Positions 50,789 to 63,238 are shown, counted from the first letter of the stretch. The stretch is DNA of 64,000 bases from an uncultured Clostridia bacterium (GCA_944372585.1 CALVZQ010000004.1:1-64000); one strand, 5' to 3'. Program-made: numbers and translations. The notes: generated by a model not told the origin, from the sequence alone.

Positions 50789-51926
50789 ATTTGATTTTGC
50801 TTTTGAATTTCTTTGTTTCTGGATAATCATCTTCTGTGAATTTGCTTTCCAATTCTTGCAAAACTGATTTTGCTTTTTTGCTGAGATTTTTTGGTATTTC
50901 ACTTTTGATTGTGACAACCAAATCACCTTTTTTGTCTGAGTTAAGGCGTTTGACACCCTCACCCTTGACTCTAAGCACTGTTCCATTTTTTGTCCCTTCT
51001 TCAAGTTTCACAATTTTTGTCCCCTTGGTAAGTGGAATTTCAATCTTTCCACCAAGCAAACAAGTTGTGAAAGGAACAGCCATATCATAGAACAAATCAA
51101 ACCCATTTCTTTTGAAAATTGGATGAGATGAAACAGAAACTTTGATGTTTAAATCTCCACTGATTCCTTGACCTGCTGGAGCATTTCCTTCACCTTTCAT
51201 TCTGATTGTTTGACCATCATCAATTCCCGCTGGAACTTTGCAGTGAACTTGTGCAGGGACCTTCTTATATCCTTTCCCAGAACATTCCTCACATCTTTCT
51301 TTGATCATCTTGCCTGTTCCGCCACAACGAGGACAAACAGATTCTCTGATTGTTGTTCCAAACATGGTGTTTTGTTGGATTCTCACTCTGCCTGCCCCTT
51401 TACAATCAGGACAAGTTGTGAATTCTCTTCCGTTTTTTGCACCAGTTCCAGAACATTTCGAGCAAGTTTCAACACGATTAAAAGAAATAATCTTCTCACA
51501 ACCAAAAATTGCTTCGTCAAAACTTAAATTCATGGCGATGTTGATGTCAGAGCCACGCTCTGAAACACGACCACTTCTTCTTTCTCCACCACCAAAAGCA
51601 GAGAAAATGTCGGAAAAGATATCAGAAAAGCCACCAAATCCTTGACCACCGCCAAAGAAATCACTGAAACCGCCTGCGCCACTTGCTCCGCCACCACCAA
51701 ATTGTGGACCATCTGCAGAGCCATATTGGTCATAGTTTGCACGTTTTCTATCGTCACTCAAGACTTCATAGGCCTCATTGATTTCCTTAAATTTTTCTGC
51801 GGCTTCAGGTGCTTTATTCAAATCAGGGTGATATTTTTTTGCAAGTCTACGATATGCGGACTTGATTTCGTCCGCATCCGCATCTTTGCTTACACCCAAA
51901 ATTTCATAATAATCTTTATTTGCCAC
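50787..51926 (-). CDS. dnaJ: Chaperone protein DnaJ
   Basis: The 379-residue product has a J domain with HPD ([19 protein letters not shown]), a Gly/Phe-rich region, four CxxCxGxG zinc repeats ([33 protein letters not shown]) and the C-terminal peptide-binding part. It delivers clients to DnaK. The start is GTG, with AAAGGA upstream. Last gene of the CIRCE-controlled operon. Confidence 0.98.
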   Translation of the reverse strand: MANKDYYEILGVSKDADADEIKSAYRRLAKKYHPDLNKAPEAAEKFKEINEAYEVLSDDRKRANYDQYGSADGPQFGGGGASGAGGFSDFFGGGQGFGGFSDIFSDIFSAFGGGERRSGRVSERGSDINIAMNLSFDEAIFGCEKIISFNRVETCSKCSGTGAKNGREFTTCPDCKGAGRVRIQQNTMFGTTIRESVCPRCGGTGKMIKERCEECSGKGYKKVPAQVHCKVPAGIDDGQTIRMKGEGNAPAGQGISGDLNIKVSVSSHPIFKRNGFDLFYDMAVPFTTCLLGGKIEIPLTKGTKIVKLEEGTKNGTVLRVKGEGVKRLNSDKKGDLVVTIKSEIPKNLSKKAKSVLQELESKFTEDDYPETKKFKSKIK

Positions 51927-51954
51927 GACTTTTTCCTTTTAATTCGTATTTAAA

Positions 51955-54629
<2,675 letters not shown>

Positions 54630-55628
54630 TTATTCTCCTTTTTCCTTGTTGAGTTCATCAATAACCACTTTAAGAGCGGAAGCAATGCCCATATAGTCCA
54701 TTTTTTGAGGTCCAAACACACCAATTGATGCAAGTTTGTTTCCACCAACAATGATTGGAGCCTTGACAACTGAACATTTTTCGTCATTTTCGTCAGCGAT
54801 AACAGCAGAAATACCCTCTTCATCACTGTCCAAAACTTCGATGAGTTCTTCTTTGTCGCTCAAAGTTTTCAAAACCTTCTTGGCTTCTTTGATGTCTTTT
54901 TCTTTATCAACCAAGTCTGCAACACCATCAGCCTGAACATTCAACAATTTTTGCTTGTTGAGTTTTGAAAGCCCAAGCACAATGTTATCAACAACAGATT
55001 GGAAAGCTTTGATTTCACCACTCATACCCTTCATAAATTGGTCGATGTTCTCAAGCATAAAGCCCATTGTCTCGCCTTTGAAATATTTGGTCAAATAGCT
55101 TGAAGCATCTTCGCAATTTTGAGCGGTGGCTTTGATGTCCATGGTGTTTGTGATGTAACCATAGTTTGTTCCAATCAAAACCATACATTTTTCTTCCAAA
55201 AGTGGAATAATTTTAAACTCTTGCAAAACCAGATTTTCAATGCCATTGACCAGCACCACAGTTGGATAATTGGTCGCCTTTGAAATGATTTTTGCAATTC
55301 CTGCAACGATATTTTCCAAACTCTGAGTTCTGTTTTCAATAAGAGCACGAACTTCTTCCAATTCTCCATTTGTGGCTTTGATGTTTTTGAGCAAATTCTC
55401 AACATAGAACCTATACCCCTGAGCAGTGGGAATACGCCCACCGGAAGTGTGGAGTTGTTTCAAAAATCCCATAGCTTCCAAAGCGTTAAGTTCTGCTCTC
55501 AGAGTTGCGGTTGAAACATCAAGAGATGTTCTGTCCTTAACCGATCCACTTGTGATTGGTGCGGAGTCTTTGATGAACTCTTCAATAGCAATGGTTAAAA
55601 TCTTAATTTTTCTTTCGGAAAGTTCCAT
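54630..55628 (-). CDS. hrcA: Heat-inducible transcription repressor HrcA
   Basis: The 332-residue product has an N-terminal winged helix (MELSERKIKILTIAIEEFIK, LDVSTATLRAELNALEAMGF, TSGGRIPTAQGYRFYVENLL), a GAF-like dimer domain and a C-terminal helix pair (KMDYMGIASALKVVIDELNK). HrcA binds CIRCE and represses the operon until its folding is limited by chaperone supply. AAGGTTAG precedes the ATG. First gene of the operon. Confidence 0.97.
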   Translation of the reverse strand: MELSERKIKILTIAIEEFIKDSAPITSGSVKDRTSLDVSTATLRAELNALEAMGFLKQLHTSGGRIPTAQGYRFYVENLLKNIKATNGELEEVRALIENRTQSLENIVAGIAKIISKATNYPTVVLVNGIENLVLQEFKIIPLLEEKCMVLIGTNYGYITNTMDIKATAQNCEDASSYLTKYFKGETMGFMLENIDQFMKGMSGEIKAFQSVVDNIVLGLSKLNKQKLLNVQADGVADLVDKEKDIKEAKKVLKTLSDKEELIEVLDSDEEGISAVIADENDEKCSVVKAPIIVGGNKLASIGVFGPQKMDYMGIASALKVVIDELNKEKGE

Positions 55629-55654
55629 AATTACTAACCTTTAAAATGTATTTG

Positions 55655-55681
55655 CTAGCACTCTCGACTTATCAGTGCTAG
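55655..55681 (-). promoter_or_regulatory. CIRCE operator of hrcA-grpE-dnaK-dnaJ
   Basis: Read on the minus strand, CTAGCACTG-N9-GAGTGCTAG, close to the consensus TTAGCACTC-N9-GAGTGCTAA. It lies downstream of the -10 box, where HrcA blocks elongation. Confidence 0.92.
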
Positions 55682-55685
55682 CATT

Positions 55686-55714
55686 ATTATATGCAGTTAA
55701 AAAAGAAAAGTCAA
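55686..55714 (-). promoter_or_regulatory. Promoter of the heat-shock operon
   Basis: TTGACT (55709-55714), 17-nt spacer, TATAAT (55686-55691). Confidence 0.9.
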
Positions 55715-55803
55715 CAAATTTTGTCAACTTTTTAAATTTTTTTAATTTTTTTCAGCCTACTTTTCCCCAACACTCTATATCATATAATTTCTTAAAATAT
55801 GAC

Positions 55804-55833
55804 AAAAAAAGACCTGCAGTCATGCAAGTCTTT
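55804..55833 (-). terminator. Terminator of the Cys-containing surface-like gene
   Basis: AAAGACTTGCA/TGCAGGTCTTT with a 4-nt loop and a T run on the minus strand. Confidence 0.85.
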
Positions 55834-55841
55834 TCTCTTTC

Positions 55842-56510
55842 TTACAACCTTGGAACATTTGAGAGTGCCGAAGCGGTCGGATAGATTGGCAAATCTTGGA
55901 ATCCAGGGCACGCACTTGCTTGTGGTGCTTGTTGACATGGTGGCAAAACAGGATATCCATAAGATGGAACCAAAACATCGACAACACTTGTAACCTTCAC
56001 GATGATTTGAATGCAACCTGTCACGGTGAAAATGTTTGGTGATGTGAATGTTCCAATCTGACTGCTGAATGTTGCAACCGCTGTGATATCAATCGGAGAA
56101 ATTGCTGGTTGTGGAACAAACAAAATCACAGATTTTTGAACAGTGATTGTTGATACTGCAGTCCCCAAAGTGCCATTTGCGTCACGGTATGTAACCGTCA
56201 CAGGAATGGTGATAGTGAAACTTACGTTGGCATAATTTGGACAAGTGTCCAATCTGTCAATCACAAGGTCAGAAATTGTTGGGGTTGAATTTGGTGTATT
56301 TTCTGCTGAAACATAAGTAAGTGGCAAAACAGGATCAGCAGGCAAGAAGTCTGAAACCTGCAAGATTATGCCAGATTCAGTGCTGGTGCAAACGCAAGCA
56401 TCAAAAACTTTTGTTGTTTCAATCAAAATCTTTTCACAAATACCATTTGTCGGATTTCCGCAAATCGGTCCAGGTCTGTTAGGATTAGTATTATTGATGT
56501 AAAATGACAT
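55842..56510 (-). CDS. Cysteine-containing surface/coat-like protein
   Basis: The 222-residue product has no signal peptide. It starts with Pro/Asn-rich MSFYINNTNPNRPGPICGNP, then CEKILIETTKVFDACVCTST, two beta-rich segments with NVSFTITIPVTVTYRDANGT and TVTGCIQIIVKVTSVVDVLV, and a Pro/Cys-rich tail (YPVLPPCQQAPQASACPGF). The I-C-E-K-x-L-I-E-x-x-K-V-F-D-A-C segment resembles short proteins I associate with clostridial spore surfaces; this is unverified. AAGGAGG precedes the ATG. Monocistronic. Confidence 0.6.
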   Translation of the reverse strand: MSFYINNTNPNRPGPICGNPTNGICEKILIETTKVFDACVCTSTESGIILQVSDFLPADPVLPLTYVSAENTPNSTPTISDLVIDRLDTCPNYANVSFTITIPVTVTYRDANGTLGTAVSTITVQKSVILFVPQPAISPIDITAVATFSSQIGTFTSPNIFTVTGCIQIIVKVTSVVDVLVPSYGYPVLPPCQQAPQASACPGFQDLPIYPTASALSNVPRL

Positions 56511-56700
56511 TTTAAACCTCCTTAAAGTCCATACACTAATAAGATATGAGAAGTTCCGTCAAAATGCCACAAAAATGAAAATCTTTTCCGAATTTCACTA
56601 TTTATGAAATGTTTGGTCAATTGCAAACTTTTACAATAAAAGCATTATACAAAAAGCTAATCTCACACATCGTTATTAAAACAACAAATGTTAAACAGAA

Positions 56701-56725
56701 AAAAAGGAAGCTTAAACTTCCATTT
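56701..56725 (-). terminator. Terminator of the asp23-fakA operon
   Basis: GGAAG/CTTCC stem with a 6-nt loop and seven T on the minus strand, about 20 nt past the stop. Confidence 0.75.
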
Positions 56726-56743
56726 TTAATTATTTTAATATAA

Positions 56744-58378
56744 CTATTCCAACGATACTAAATAGTAATAAACAGGTTGACCACCATTTGCAACAGTAAC
56801 TTCACAATCTGGATATTTTTCTGCCAAAGTCGCCTGCAAAGCATTTGCTTCATCTTCTCTGATGTCTTCTCCATAGAAAAGAGTGATATTCATGACTGCA
56901 TCATCAAACATGGCGTCGATAAGTTTTTCTGTTGTTTCGTTAACCAAACTACCCTTTGCCAAAATTGCCTTGTTGTCAAGTCCAATAATCTCACCTTTTG
57001 CAAGGTCAAATCCGTCAACGTGAGTGTCACGAACGGCATAGGTAACAGAACCAGAGCGAACACTCTTGATTGCTTCAAGCATGGCATTTTTGTTCTCTTC
57101 AACTGAAGCATCAGGATTGAAAGCAATTGAAGCTGCAATTCCTTCTGGGACACTCTTTGTTGGAATGACAATCAAATTCTTGTTTGTGACATCATTGGCC
57201 TGTTCTGCAGCCAAAACAATGTTTTTGTTGTTTGGGAAAACAAAAATGTTTCTTGCTGGTACTTTGTCAGCGGCATTTGCAATGTCCTCTGCACTTGGAT
57301 TCATCGTCTGTCCGCCAACAATAATTTCGTCAACAGTGAGTTCCTTGAAAATTTGTGCCAATCCGTCTCCTGGTGCAACTGCAATCATTCCAAGTTCTTT
57401 TGTCTCTTCAACAGCTTGAGCACGTTTCTTGAGCTCTCTGTTTTGCTCACGCATATTTTCAATTTTCAAGTTGTAAAGTTCACCAAGTTCCAAAGCGTAA
57501 CCAAGTGCCTTATTAGGTTCATTTGTGTGGACATGGACTTTGACCAAAGACAAATCTCCAATACAGATGACAGAGTCGCCTATTTCCATAAGCCTTTCAC
57601 GAAGTTTGTCAATGTCGGCCTCTGTTGTCTTTTTAAACATATTGATGATCATATACTCTGTGCAATAACCAAATTCAATGTCACCAAGTTTGTTGATATC
57701 AGCAATGACATCGTCAACAGATTGAGGTTTTGTGTCGTCCTCAAAGGTATATTCCAAATCTTCTTCACCAGCAAGGAAACGCTGAAAACCTGTGAAAATC
57801 ACCAAAATGCCGCGACCACCAGAGTCAACAACCCCTGCCTTTTTCAAAACAGGCAACATCTCAGGTGTTTGCTTCAAAATTTCTTCACCTGTGTCTATCA
57901 CTTTTCTGAAGAAAACATCAAAGTCATCGTGTTTTTTTGCCAAACTTACGGCATTTTCTGCCATAACACGAATGACGGTCAAAATTGTTCCTTCTTTTGG
58001 CTTGGTAACCGCCTTATATGCGATCGTTGCACCTTCTTGCATGGCCTTTGCAAAGTCTTTTGTTGTGATTTCTTTACAATTTTTTGTCACAGAACAAAAA
58101 CCCTTGAAAATTTGAGAAGTGATAACACCACTGTTTCCCCTCGCGCCACGAAGAGCACCCTTGGCGAAAGCTTCAGAGAGAGAAGCCAAATCATTATTCA
58201 TACACTTATTGATTTCGCCAACAGCAGATTTCATAGTTAAAAACATATTAGTTCCCGTGTCACCATCAGGAACTGGAAAAACGTTTAAAGAATCAATGTA
58301 TTCCTTGTTTTGTTCAAGCAGGCTAACACCTGCAAGGACCATCTTTCGAAAGGTCGCCCCATTAATAGATTTTTGCAT
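56744..58378 (-). CDS. fakA: DAK2/DegV-associated fatty-acid kinase-like protein (FakA/YloV)
   Basis: The 544-residue product has an N-terminal DhaL/DAK2 nucleotide-binding domain (VFPVPDGDTGTNMFLTMKSA, GALRGARGNSGVITSQIFKG, VVDSGGRGILVIF) and a C-terminal helical and alpha/beta part. FakA phosphorylates fatty acids held by FakB proteins, feeding exogenous fatty acids into phospholipids. No FakB/DegV gene lies in the window. It follows the Asp23-like gene by 18 nt, as in other Bacillota. Confidence 0.93.
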   Translation of the reverse strand: MQKSINGATFRKMVLAGVSLLEQNKEYIDSLNVFPVPDGDTGTNMFLTMKSAVGEINKCMNNDLASLSEAFAKGALRGARGNSGVITSQIFKGFCSVTKNCKEITTKDFAKAMQEGATIAYKAVTKPKEGTILTVIRVMAENAVSLAKKHDDFDVFFRKVIDTGEEILKQTPEMLPVLKKAGVVDSGGRGILVIFTGFQRFLAGEEDLEYTFEDDTKPQSVDDVIADINKLGDIEFGYCTEYMIINMFKKTTEADIDKLRERLMEIGDSVICIGDLSLVKVHVHTNEPNKALGYALELGELYNLKIENMREQNRELKKRAQAVEETKELGMIAVAPGDGLAQIFKELTVDEIIVGGQTMNPSAEDIANAADKVPARNIFVFPNNKNIVLAAEQANDVTNKNLIVIPTKSVPEGIAASIAFNPDASVEENKNAMLEAIKSVRSGSVTYAVRDTHVDGFDLAKGEIIGLDNKAILAKGSLVNETTEKLIDAMFDDAVMNITLFYGEDIREDEANALQATLAEKYPDCEVTVANGGQPVYYYLVSLE

Positions 58379-58396
58379 TTTTTATGCTCCCTTAGA

Positions 58397-58747
58397 TTAT
58401 ACACACACGCCAACGACGTGAACATTCACTGTATCAACAATCATTCCAGTAAAATTTTCGACACTATATTTAACAGATTTTTTGAGCGATTCAGCCACGG
58501 CACTGATAGAAACACCGTACTTCAAAATACAGTGTATATCAATGAAAATACGATTATCAATATGGCTTACAGTTATACCTTTGGAGTATCTCTCTTTTTT
58601 GAACAATTCCCTTGCACTATCACGGAAATTTTTTGCGACAAGGTCAACAACACCATAGCAATCCAACGCAACAAAACCAGCAACAGTGCGGATTGCATTG
58701 TCGCTGATTGATATGTTTCCATAATAGTTGTTTGTATCGACAGTCAA
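58397..58747 (-). CDS. Asp23/YloU-family envelope-stress protein
   Basis: The 116-residue product fits Asp23/YloU: ISISDNAIRTVAGFVALDCY, YGVVDLVAKNF, GITVSHIDNRIFIDIHCILK, and VKYSVENFTGMIVDTVNVHV. The start is TTG at 58747 with GGAGGA upstream. It diverges from rpmB and precedes fakA, the canonical yloU-yloV arrangement. Confidence 0.93.
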   Translation of the reverse strand: MTVDTNNYYGNISISDNAIRTVAGFVALDCYGVVDLVAKNFRDSARELFKKERYSKGITVSHIDNRIFIDIHCILKYGVSISAVAESLKKSVKYSVENFTGMIVDTVNVHVVGVCV

Positions 58748-58937
58748 AGGATTCCTCCAAAACTAAGTATATTCGCAATAATATAATACAACAATTAAGA
58801 AAATTTGACAAGCAAAATCAATCTCAAAACAAAAAATTTTTGCCAAGACAAAGCCTCATCAAACAAATTTTGCTCAATCTAACACAATATATATACATGA
58901 AAACAAAAAATTGTATGATAAACATGTCAAAAAACAG

Positions 58938-58966
58938 TTGATTTTTTTGTTTGATTATGGTATGAT
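58938..58966 (+). promoter_or_regulatory. Promoter of rpmB
   Basis: TTGATT (58938-58943), 17-nt spacer, TATGAT (58961-58966) with an extended TG-G. Confidence 0.85.
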
Positions 58967-58999
58967 TAAGCACGGAAAACTATTGAAAGGAGACGAGAT

Positions 59000-59170
59000 A
59001 TGAGCAGAGTTTGTGAAATTTGCGGCAAAGGTAAGATGGATGGCAAGACAGTAAGCCATGCAAACAACAAAGCGCCTAGAAAATATAATGTCAATTTGCA
59101 GAACACGGAAATTGACGGGAAGAAAGTTAGAGCTTGCACAAAATGCATCAAGACAGCAAAGAAAAAATAA
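59000..59170 (+). CDS. rpmB: 50S ribosomal protein L28
   Basis: The 56-residue product starts MSRVCEICGKGKMDGKTVSH and ends CTKCIKTAKKK, with two CxxC pairs that make the zinc-binding form of L28. AAAGGAGA precedes the ATG at 59000. The gene is short, alone and divergent from the Asp23-like gene, as is usual. Confidence 0.96.
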   Translation: MSRVCEICGKGKMDGKTVSHANNKAPRKYNVNLQNTEIDGKKVRACTKCIKTAKKK

Positions 59171-59171
59171 T

Positions 59172-59196
59172 CGAAAATCACGGAAAACGATTTTCG
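59172..59196 (+). repeat. Inverted repeat after rpmB
   Basis: CGAAAATC/GATTTTCG with a 9-nt loop begins 2 nt past the rpmB stop. It precedes the main terminator hairpin and may stabilise the 3' end. Confidence 0.6.
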
Positions 59197-59205
59197 CTTT
59201 GTGTG

Positions 59206-59230
59206 AAGAAGGAAGCTTCCTTCTTTTTTT
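59206..59230 (+). terminator. Terminator of rpmB
   Basis: A perfect 20-nt palindrome centred on AAGCTT (AAGAAGGAAG/CTTCCTTCTT) ends in T. Confidence 0.88.
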
Positions 59231-59283
59231 GTTGCAAAATCAAAAAGTCAATGCTTGCGCATTTTTACATTTTGTTAAATTTT

Positions 59284-59322
59284 AAAAAGACACAAAAGAT
59301 TTTCAGTCTTCTATGTCTTTTT
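59284..59322 (-). terminator. Compound terminator of the trxB-like gene
   Basis: Outer stem AAAAAGACA/TGTCTTTTT with an inner AAGA/TCTT stem. T runs on the minus strand, about 135 nt past the gene's stop. Confidence 0.65.
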
Positions 59323-59456
59323 TGTAAAACATTTTCAAAAATGGCACAGTCCAACGTGGCGCTTTGACACAAATTATTTTGATGTTTGATTTCTTTTCTT
59401 TTTCCATGGTATTGTTTATGCACAATCTTTTTCAGGTGTTACAAATTTTTATTAAA

Positions 59457-60329
59457 TCATGCCAATTGTCCAGCAATTGCACCATCACTGCATGCCATGA
59501 CAATTTGCTTCAAAAATCCACATCTCACATCTCCAACGGCAAAAACTCCATCAACAGAAGTTCTCATGTTGGAATCTGTTTTAATGAATCCCCTATCATC
59601 TAAGTCTATAATATTTTGATATATATCAGTTTTTGGCTTTTTACCAAGTTCCACAAACAGAGCAGCTGTTTTGATTTCTCTGTCTTTTCCGTCAACATTT
59701 GCAACAATTCTGTCGACAACCTTGTCCCCTTCAACCTTTTTGATCTCAGCATTTGAGATCACTTGAATTTTTGGATTTTTGTTTGCACTTGCATATTTAG
59801 ACATATCTTCACTGTCAAGCACAACAACCTTTGAGCAAACTTCTGCAAGTTCCAAAGCGCCTTTAATTCCACTGCCACCTTTGCTTGCCACACAAACAGC
59901 TTGATTTTTGTAGAAATTGGCATCACAAACTGCACAATAACTCACACCGCGACCAAAAAAGTCATTCTCATTCTTCCCAAGTTCCACACTTGAAAGCCCT
60001 GTGGCAATTATGATACTTTTTGCACGATATTGTCCTTTTCCCCCATAAAGAACTTTTTCTTTGTCAGAAAAGTCCACTTTGATTATGTCATCAAAAATAA
60101 CTTTGACATTCAAATGCTTAATTTGTTTTGAAAACATTTGACTCAAAGACAGTCCATCAATCTCAGACTGAGAAGGGAAATTTTCAATTCTGGTCAATGA
60201 AACGACTTGTCCGCCAAGAGCGAACCTTTCAATTATTGCAACATTTTTGCCTCTTCTTTTGGCGTAAATGGCTGCCGTCATTCCAGCCACACCGCCACCA
60301 ATTATCAAAACATCATAAAGTGATTCCAT
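59457..60329 (-). CDS. Thioredoxin-reductase-like FAD/NAD(P)H oxidoreductase
   Basis: The 290-residue product has an FAD motif IIGGGVAGMTAAIYAKRRG, the redox pair CAVCDANFYK, an NAD(P)-binding VASKGGSGIKGALELAEV, and the second FAD motif GVFAVGDVRCGFLKQIVMAC. These are TrxB features, though the usual CATC is CAVC and GGGDSA is replaced by KGGSGI, so it may reduce a thioredoxin-like partner other than the standard one. No thioredoxin gene is near. TATAAT lies exactly 6 nt before the ATG with TG-A extended and no Shine-Dalgarno, predicting a leaderless message. Confidence 0.88.
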   Translation of the reverse strand: MESLYDVLIIGGGVAGMTAAIYAKRRGKNVAIIERFALGGQVVSLTRIENFPSQSEIDGLSLSQMFSKQIKHLNVKVIFDDIIKVDFSDKEKVLYGGKGQYRAKSIIIATGLSSVELGKNENDFFGRGVSYCAVCDANFYKNQAVCVASKGGSGIKGALELAEVCSKVVVLDSEDMSKYASANKNPKIQVISNAEIKKVEGDKVVDRIVANVDGKDREIKTAALFVELGKKPKTDIYQNIIDLDDRGFIKTDSNMRTSVDGVFAVGDVRCGFLKQIVMACSDGAIAGQLA

Positions 60330-60341
60330 ATGTTTATTATA
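60329..60341 (-). promoter_or_regulatory. Extended -10 of the trxB-like gene, predicted leaderless
   Basis: TG-A-TATAAT (hexamer 60336-60341) followed by 6 nt and the ATG at 60329. No convincing -35. Confidence 0.6.
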
Positions 60342-60362
60342 TCATATATGATCAAAGAAAAT

Positions 60363-60391
60363 AAAAAAATTCACGAGTTTTTCGTGAATTT
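60363..60391 (-). terminator. Terminator of the 334-residue lipoprotein gene
   Basis: AAATTCACGA/TCGTGAATTT with a 5-nt loop and a T run on the minus strand. Confidence 0.85.
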
Positions 60392-60411
60392 TTTGTGAAT
60401 TACAACAATTA

Positions 60412-61416
60412 TTAAGCAATTGTTCTCCAAGCACCATTAATAACTAAGTCAGCTTCCAAATCTCCATAACCAACGGCAAGGACATATTTGTATCTCACTT
60501 GGTTTGCATTATCAGGATTGGATTCAGAAGTCACATTCAAAACAAGTTCACTGTCCAGAAGTCCTTTGGTTCTCAAAACCATAGCATTTCTGTTTTTCTC
60601 TATTTCAAAATTTGCCTTCAAGTTTCCAACATTATATTCATATTCAACTTCAATGTTTCCTCTGGTATCTCTTTCCAAATCAAAATTCATTTGAGTTTCA
60701 ATTCCGCCAACAAAAATACTAAAAGCATATTCTTCTTCAACTTCTCCATTTTCAACACTTTTTTCTTGCTTGAAAACTATTTTGTTGTTTTCTCTCTCAG
60801 AACCTGATTCAAAATAGCTTGCAGTAAACTCAACTTCCATTTCGCTTTCGCCATTTTCTTGTTCAACTTCTTTCTTTCCGGTCACATAAAGTGCTTGATC
60901 TCTATCATCGTTAACAAACAACACCCCTGAGAGTTTTGTTTCTCTTTCTTCCTCATCAATGTCATCAACTTCTTCATCGCTTTCAAGCAAAGTTTCGTTG
61001 AAATACATAGTGTAGTTTGTTTCAACTCCGTCAATTGAACTTACGGAGATTGTCAATTTATGATTATATTGGTCCTTGTATTCATCTTCAACTGCAGTTT
61101 CTCTGACATCTACAGGTTTTTTCCCACCTGTAATTGAATCGAAAATATTCATATATTCATCTAAAGTCCCAGAGATCATAGTCTCCAAATTTTCTTGTAA
61201 AGAAGTTCCTGTGTTGTTCGCCCCAAGCATTTGTCCACCTATAGTTTGATCCGATGCCAACATAGCAGTAGTTGCACCTGCAAAGCCATAAACTTCTGTG
61301 GTGTTTGACAAAGGTTCACTGTTGCTTTTCCCTCCACAACCAGCAAGCGCGCCAACTCCTGTTGCCAAAACTCCACACATCAAAAGTCCTGCCAAGATTT
61401 TGCGATTTTTTTTCAT
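60412..61416 (-). CDS. Lipoprotein of unknown function
   Basis: The 334-residue product has a signal peptide with lipobox LAGC and Cys at about residue 27 (LATGVGALAGCGGKSNSEPL). The mature part has a Ser/Gly/Thr-rich linker, then alternating strands with acidic loops (EDEYKDQYNHKLTISVSSID, QMNFDLERDTRGNIEVEYEY) and a final ADLVINGAWRTIA. It resembles beta-rich extracytoplasmic domains but no family was recognised. AAAGGAGG precedes the ATG. Confidence 0.8.
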   Translation of the reverse strand: MKKNRKILAGLLMCGVLATGVGALAGCGGKSNSEPLSNTTEVYGFAGATTAMLASDQTIGGQMLGANNTGTSLQENLETMISGTLDEYMNIFDSITGGKKPVDVRETAVEDEYKDQYNHKLTISVSSIDGVETNYTMYFNETLLESDEEVDDIDEEERETKLSGVLFVNDDRDQALYVTGKKEVEQENGESEMEVEFTASYFESGSERENNKIVFKQEKSVENGEVEEEYAFSIFVGGIETQMNFDLERDTRGNIEVEYEYNVGNLKANFEIEKNRNAMVLRTKGLLDSELVLNVTSESNPDNANQVRYKYVLAVGYGDLEADLVINGAWRTIA

Positions 61417-61521
61417 ATTCTTCCCTCCTTTGAAATTAGTCTATCATGAAGTGGTAGAAATTGCCAAGCAAATTTATGATTTTTCACAGAACATAAAAAA
61501 GAATTTTGACAAAAACAAAAC

Positions 61522-61545
61522 AAAAAAAACAAGCACAAAGCTTGT
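61522..61545 (-). terminator. Terminator of rplM-rpsI
   Basis: ACAAGC/GCTTGT with a 5-nt loop and eight T on the minus strand. Confidence 0.9.
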
Positions 61546-61553
61546 CTTTTGTT

Positions 61554-61964
61554 TTATCTCTTTGAAAATTGTGGTGCCTTTCTTGCTTTTTTGAGTCCAT
61601 ATTTTTTTCTTTCTTTCATTCTTGGATCACGTGTGAGAAGTCCAGCATCTTTAAGTTCTTTCTTATATGTTTCGCTAACCTTGACAAGTGCTCTTGCAAT
61701 TCCGTGACAAATTGCTCCCGCTTGCCCAGAAATACCACCACCATCGACATTGACAACAACATCAAATTTGTCAGCGGTTGAAGTGATTGTCAAAGGTTGT
61801 TTTGCAATGATGATCAAAGTGTCTCTTTGAAGATACTCTTCAACATCTCTTCCATTAATTTCAATTTTGCCAGAGCCAGGATACAAACGAACTCTTGCTA
61901 TTGATTTTTTCCTTCTTCCTGTTGCAATAAAGCAACCACCCTTATTTTGTTTTTTCTCAGCCAT
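61554..61964 (-). CDS. rpsI: 30S ribosomal protein S9
   Basis: The 136-residue product has [39 protein letters not shown] and ends [18 protein letters not shown], the tail reaching the P site. It overlaps rplM by 1 nt. Confidence 0.98.
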   Translation of the reverse strand: MAEKKQNKGGCFIATGRRKKSIARVRLYPGSGKIEINGRDVEEYLQRDTLIIIAKQPLTITSTADKFDVVVNVDGGGISGQAGAICHGIARALVKVSETYKKELKDAGLLTRDPRMKERKKYGLKKARKAPQFSKR

Positions 61965-62410
61965 TATTCAATTGCTCCTTTTAATGCTACTGTTTCAGGT
62001 TTTTGTGCTTCATGATTGTGATTTGCATCTTTGTAAACATGAAGTCTTGTGAATTGTTTTCTTCCCATCGAATTTTTTGGAAGCATTCCTTTCACTGCTT
62101 TTTCAACAACTTTACAAGAGTTGTTTTTCATCAAAGTTGAGTAGTCAACTTCCTTAAGTCCTCCAACATATCCTGTATGCCAACGAAGTTTCTTTTGTTC
62201 CAATTTCTTCCCTGTCAAAACAACTTTGTCAGAATTGATAACAATCACAAAATCTCCTGTGTCAACATGTGGAGTGTATATAGTTTTATTTTTTCCAGTC
62301 AAAATGTCTGCAACTTGACTTGCAAGTCTTCCAAGTGGCATGTTGGTTGCGTCAACAACAAAACATTTTCTTTCAACAGTTGCTGGATTTGCCATGTAAG
62401 TTTTCATCAT
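61964..62410 (-). CDS. rplM: 50S ribosomal protein L13
   Basis: The 148-residue product has [20 protein letters not shown], a KMVLTGKK-like segment and [20 protein letters not shown], as in L13. GGGAGA precedes the ATG. It is the first gene of the pair, behind a leader of about 130 nt. Confidence 0.98.
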   Translation of the reverse strand: MMKTYMANPATVERKCFVVDATNMPLGRLASQVADILTGKNKTIYTPHVDTGDFVIVINSDKVVLTGKKLEQKKLRWHTGYVGGLKEVDYSTLMKNNSCKVVEKAVKGMLPKNSMGRKQFTRLHVYKDANHNHEAQKPETVALKGAIE

Positions 62411-62438
62411 TTTCTCCCTTGAAATTTTTAATATAATC

Positions 62439-62466
62439 GACGAAAATTTTTCAAATTAAGTTCGTC
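62439..62466 (-). promoter_or_regulatory. Leader hairpin of rplM (possible L13 leader)
   Basis: GACGAA/TTCGTC separated by 16 nt, about 30 nt before the rplM ATG. L13 leaders are known in Bacillota; the match is not verified. Confidence 0.4.
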
Positions 62467-62546
62467 AAGTTCAAAGATTGTCACTTTGCCAGTAAGCAAC
62501 AATTGCCATAATTATTTTTCTTTGCGATTTTTTTGGGGCTAACAAT

Positions 62547-62574
62547 AAAAATCGCCTTCAAAATAAAGACGATT
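62547..62574 (-). terminator. Terminator of the 62651 gene
   Basis: AATCGTCTT/AAGGCGATT (one G-U) with a 7-nt loop and T on the minus strand. Confidence 0.75.
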
Positions 62575-62650
62575 ATATTTTAATGAAACAAATGTCATTT
62601 GTCAAGCATTTATATTGAAAAATCTGAATTTTTTTGCTAGAACAAACCTC

Positions 62651-63238
62651 TCAACCCACCAATCTTTCAATGTCTGAAGTTGTGATTGAATGGTCTTGAA
62701 CTTTGCTTGCTGTGTCAACCAAAGAATTGTATTTTATCACATCTTTAAATAAAGCGCTTTTTTCTTTTATGTTTGAGTTCCAATCTGATTTGGTAATTGT
62801 TGTGGAAATCTTTTGAAACAAGCCACCAGAAAGAGCTGTCAATATGTATGCCAAATGTTTGTCGTTTTCCACTTTCTTAACACTGCTTGAAAAGTCTTTG
62901 TCCCTAACAGGAACAGCACTGTTCAACCGTGAAATAAACTCTCTATCTGAGGAAGAATTGTTTGCAAACATTTGAACTCTTGGGTGGCAATTTTTCAAAA
63001 CTTCTTTTCTTGCTTTTTCAAAACTTCCGCCTTGCTCAACATCTCTCAAAACCTCTGCCAACCTGTCTTTGAAAAAATCAGGTATTTGAAGTTTGTCTTC
63101 TTTCAAGAAATATGTATTATATTTGCTAATTAAATACAAAAAGTTTGAACGCGAATGATTGATATCATTTGTGGAACTTGCATTAACACTCCCCTTTTCA
63201 TCAAAACTTACCAAGTCAAAAAAAAGTAAAAAGCTCAT
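62651..63238 (-). CDS. Hypothetical helical protein
   Basis: The 195-residue product is soluble and mainly helical, with SFEKARKEVLKNCHPRVQMF in the middle and LAYILTALSGGLFQKISTTI later. No motif or family was recognised. AAAGGAG precedes the ATG. It lies between the rplM leader and an FkbM gene. Confidence 0.6.
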   Translation of the reverse strand: MSFLLFFDLVSFDEKGSVNASSTNDINHSRSNFLYLISKYNTYFLKEDKLQIPDFFKDRLAEVLRDVEQGGSFEKARKEVLKNCHPRVQMFANNSSSDREFISRLNSAVPVRDKDFSSSVKKVENDKHLAYILTALSGGLFQKISTTITKSDWNSNIKEKSALFKDVIKYNSLVDTASKVQDHSITTSDIERLVG